Shown: positions 6,784-9,126 of the stretch, piece by piece
How positions within the stretch are numbered: position 1 is the first letter of the stretch
How the letters are laid out: each line of letters opens with the position of its first letter
From: Burkholderiales bacterium
GTDB taxonomy: Bacteria; Pseudomonadota; Gammaproteobacteria; Burkholderiales; JACMKV01
Length of the DNA stretch: 9,126 nucleotides
Reading direction: 5' to 3'
NCBI GenBank assembly: GCA_014379915.1
Contig: JACMKV010000113.1
Coordinates: 1-9,126, forward strand
Made by a program: the position numbers and the translations under genes
Notes under the pieces: model-generated
The model's database searches: none
What the model saw: only the letters and a program-made list of their open reading frames with translations
What the model was told of the DNA's origin: nothing

Positions 6784-6813
6784 TCTATAGCAACTCGTAA
6801 AAGGCGGTGTCAA
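6784..6813 (-). promoter_or_regulatory. Sigma-70 promoter of the HU gene
   Basis: On the minus strand a perfect -35 TTGACA (6813-6808) is followed by an 18-base spacer and a -10 TATAGA (6789-6784, four of six consensus bases). Transcription would begin near 6777, giving a leader of about 43 bases to the HU ATG. It lies entirely in the lon-HU gap, 64 bases past the lon stop. Confidence 0.8.
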
Positions 6814-6876
6814 GCCGACGAATGCGTGCGTTCTCACGAGAGCAGTCACGAATGAAAATGGAAGCGACGGAGATTT

Positions 6877-9126
6877 TCAATGCTTGATGACAACGTTGCT
6901 TTCGCCCTCTTTAACGCCGGGCAGCGCGACGACTTCTTCATCCTCCGGAAGCGGCTTCGGTTGCCGCTCCAAAGCTAACTTGAGCACCTGATCCATCCAT
7001 TTCACCGGATGAATTTCCAGTTTGCCTTTGATGCGGTCCGAAATCTCGGACAAGTCTTTGACGTTGCCTTCCGGTATCAGCACTTTTTTGATGCCGCCGC
7101 GATGGGCTGCCAGCAACTTTTCCTTCAGGCCTCCGATCGGCAATACTTCGCCCCGCAGCGTGATTTCGCCCGTCATCGCAACGTCGGCGCGCACCGGTAT
7201 ATTGGTAAGCGCCGAAATCATGGCGATGCCGATGGCGATGCCCGCGCTCGGGCCGTCTTTCGGCGTCGCGCCTTCCGGCAAATGAATGTGCACATCGTTC
7301 TTCTGATAAAAGTCCTTGTCGATACCGAGCTGCCGCGAACGGCTGCGCACAACCGACAACGCCGCCTGTATCGATTCCGTCATGACTTCGCCAAGCTTGC
7401 CCGTCGTAATCGTTTTTCCCTTGCCCGGAAGCACGACTGCCTCGATTGTCAAAAGCTCGCCGCCGACTTCCGTCCAGGCCAAACCGGTAACCTGGCCGAC
7501 CTGGTTGTTCATTTCGGCCATACCATAGGTGTGGCGGCGAACACCCAGGTATTGCGACAAGTTGCGCGCAGTCACGCTGACTTTTTTCACTGTCGTTTTC
7601 AGCAATAACGTCTTCACGACCTTGCGGCAGATCTTCGCAATCTCGCGCTCAAGCGCACGAACACCAGCTTCGCGCGTGTAGTAGCGTGTGATATCGCGTA
7701 GCGCGTGTTCAGCAACGACCAGTTCAGTCGGTTTAAGGCCGTGATTTTTCATCTGCTTCGGCAACAGATAGCGCATGGCGATGTTGATTTTCTCGTCTTC
7801 CGTGTAGCCGGCGAGACGAATCACTTCCATGCGATCGAGCAGCGGCGCCGGAATATTCAGCGTATTCGCGGTCGCGACGAACATTACATCGGACAGGTCG
7901 TATTCGACCTCGACATAGTGATCGGTAAACGTGTGGTTCTGTTCCGGATCCAGCACTTCGAGCAATGCCGATGACGGGTCACCGCGAAAGTCCATACCCA
8001 TCTTGTCGACTTCGTCGAGCAGAAAGAGCGGATTGCGCACGCCGACCTTGGTCATGTTTTGCAGAATTTTGCCCGGCATCGAGCCGATGTAGGTACGGCG
8101 ATGACCGCGGATTTCGGCCTCGTCGCGTACACCGCCAAGCGACATGCGCGCGAATTTGCGATTGGTCGCCCGCGCAATCGATTGCCCGAGCGACGTCTTG
8201 CCGACGCCCGGCGGACCGACCAGACACAGGATCGGCGCTTTCAGCTTATCGACGCGCTGCTGCACGGCGAGATATTCGACGATGCGCTCTTTGACTTTTT
8301 CCAGACCGTAATGGTCTTTCTCCAGCACATCCTCCGCCGCGCGCAAATCCTTGCTGATCTTGCTTTTCTTCTTCCACGGTAGCCCAACCAGCGCTTCGAT
8401 GTAGTTGCGCACAACCGTCGCCTCGGCAGACATCGGCGACATCAGGCGCAATTTTTTCAACTCCGATTCGGCCTTGGCGCGCGCATCCTTCGGCATCTGC
8501 GCAGCCTTGATCTTGTTTTCCATCTCATCGACATCAGCGCCGTCTTCCATCTCGCCGAGCTCTTTCTGAATCGCCTTGACCTGCTCGTTCAGATAGTACT
8601 CGCGCTGGCTCTTTTCCATCTGGCGCTTGACGCGCCCCCGGATGCGTTTCTCCACTTGCAGGATATCGAGCTCGGCTTCCATCAGACTCAATAGATGTTC
8701 GAGGCGCTTTCTGACCTCGAACATTTCAAGCACTTCCTGCTTTTGTTCGAGCTTCAACGGCAGGTGCGCGGCTATCGTGTCAGCCAAACGACCTGCGTCG
8801 TCTATACCAGCCAGCGAAGTCAGAATCTCCGGCGGAATCTTTTTATTGAGCTTCACGTACTGGTCGAACTGAGTGATAACCGCACGGCGCATCGCCTCGA
8901 CCTCGTGGCTGGCTATATTGTCTACCGCCAGCAGTGTGGCATCCGCAGCGTAATGCGTTTTTTCGTCGACGATCTCGCGCACTTCCGCGCGCTGACTTCC
9001 TTCAACCAGAACCTTCACGGTGCCGTCGGGCAGCTTCAGCATCTGCAGGATGTTCGCGACACTGCCGATGCGATACAGATCATCCGCCGACGGATCATCC
9101 TTGGCGGCCGATTTCTGCGCGACCAG
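6877..9126 (-). CDS. lon: ATP-dependent protease Lon, N-terminus beyond the right edge
   Basis: Lon is a cytoplasmic hexameric AAA+ serine protease that degrades misfolded proteins and specific regulators. The frame is open to base 9126, giving 749 visible residues and a stop. E. coli Lon has 784, so roughly the first 40-60 residues are missing. The Met at 9042 is internal: in-frame codons upstream encode DDLYRIGSVANILQMLK, a conserved part of the N-terminal substrate-binding domain. In visible numbering a coiled-coil region spans about 130-240, the Walker A motif GPPGVGKT lies at 304-311, and the Walker B motif ends in DE at 371-372. The protease domain has the catalytic Ser627 in PKDGPSAG and Lys670 in GGLKEKLLAAHR. 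The C-terminal tail is somewhat longer and more acidic than in E. coli. No clear terminator follows, so some read-through into the HU gene is possible. Its promoter is outside the window. Confidence 0.98.
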   Translation of the reverse strand: MVAQKSAAKDDPSADDLYRIGSVANILQMLKLPDGTVKVLVEGSQRAEVREIVDEKTHYAADATLLAVDNIASHEVEAMRRAVITQFDQYVKLNKKIPPEILTSLAGIDDAGRLADTIAAHLPLKLEQKQEVLEMFEVRKRLEHLLSLMEAELDILQVEKRIRGRVKRQMEKSQREYYLNEQVKAIQKELGEMEDGADVDEMENKIKAAQMPKDARAKAESELKKLRLMSPMSAEATVVRNYIEALVGLPWKKKSKISKDLRAAEDVLEKDHYGLEKVKERIVEYLAVQQRVDKLKAPILCLVGPPGVGKTSLGQSIARATNRKFARMSLGGVRDEAEIRGHRRTYIGSMPGKILQNMTKVGVRNPLFLLDEVDKMGMDFRGDPSSALLEVLDPEQNHTFTDHYVEVEYDLSDVMFVATANTLNIPAPLLDRMEVIRLAGYTEDEKINIAMRYLLPKQMKNHGLKPTELVVAEHALRDITRYYTREAGVRALEREIAKICRKVVKTLLLKTTVKKVSVTARNLSQYLGVRRHTYGMAEMNNQVGQVTGLAWTEVGGELLTIEAVVLPGKGKTITTGKLGEVMTESIQAALSVVRSRSRQLGIDKDFYQKNDVHIHLPEGATPKDGPSAGIAIGIAMISALTNIPVRADVAMTGEITLRGEVLPIGGLKEKLLAAHRGGIKKVLIPEGNVKDLSEISDRIKGKLEIHPVKWMDQVLKLALERQPKPLPEDEEVVALPGVKEGESNVVIKH

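Noticed and set aside
6814..6876. Inverted repeats after lon around TCTCACGAGA, considered as a lon terminator
   Set aside because: The stem is only four base pairs with a two-base loop and no T-run.
1..9126. Search for a novel system, mobile element, CRISPR array or defence genes
   Set aside because: Every long coding frame is a recognisable core gene or a shadow of one, all gaps are 142 bases or shorter, and no long repeats or transposase motifs are visible.

Overview
The window is ordinary core chromosome of a Gram-negative proteobacterium, most likely a betaproteobacterium. GC content looks moderately high (about 55-60% by eye). The order lon, HU gene, tRNA pair, ppiD resembles the clpP-clpX-lon-hupB-ppiD block of Escherichia coli. 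The proteins (PpiD, FabI, HU and Lon) read as typical proteobacterial orthologues. The betaproteobacterial placement is an inference from protein character and from the tRNA pair between HU and ppiD; no marker gene in the window proves it.

Layout, left to right. (1) 1-3248, minus strand: an oligopeptide-type (family 5) ABC importer. A large lipoprotein substrate-binding protein is encoded first. An 89-base gap holding a strong hairpin follows, then an inner-membrane permease that runs off the left edge. A second permease and the ATPases presumably lie further left. (2) 3371-4156, plus strand: fabI, enoyl-ACP reductase, transcribed divergently from the transporter and converging on ppiD. (3) 4192-6087, minus strand: ppiD, a membrane-anchored periplasmic chaperone of the SurA/parvulin type. 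(4) 6203-6373, minus strand: tRNA-Val(TAC) then tRNA-Asp(GTC), closed by a very clear intrinsic terminator at 6172-6199. (5) 6462-6734, minus strand: the nucleoid protein HU, with a near-consensus sigma-70 promoter at 6784-6813. (6) 6877 to the right edge, minus strand: ATP-dependent protease Lon, lacking only its extreme N-terminus.

How the genes relate: Lon, HU and PpiD form the conserved protein-quality and nucleoid block. Lon degrades misfolded and regulatory cytoplasmic proteins, HU compacts DNA, and PpiD assists proteins leaving the Sec translocon. FabI performs the last step of each fatty-acid elongation cycle. The transporter brings in peptides or a related solute.

No gap between genes exceeds 142 bases, and I see no insertion sequence, prophage, CRISPR array, defence system or other sign of a novel system. 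The points worth a second look are details: a substrate-binding lipoprotein with an added C-terminal membrane helix, a bulged hairpin between it and its permease, Ala at the triclosan-contact position of FabI, a PpiD parvulin domain that keeps its histidines, and a possible HU-tRNA-tRNA read-through transcript.
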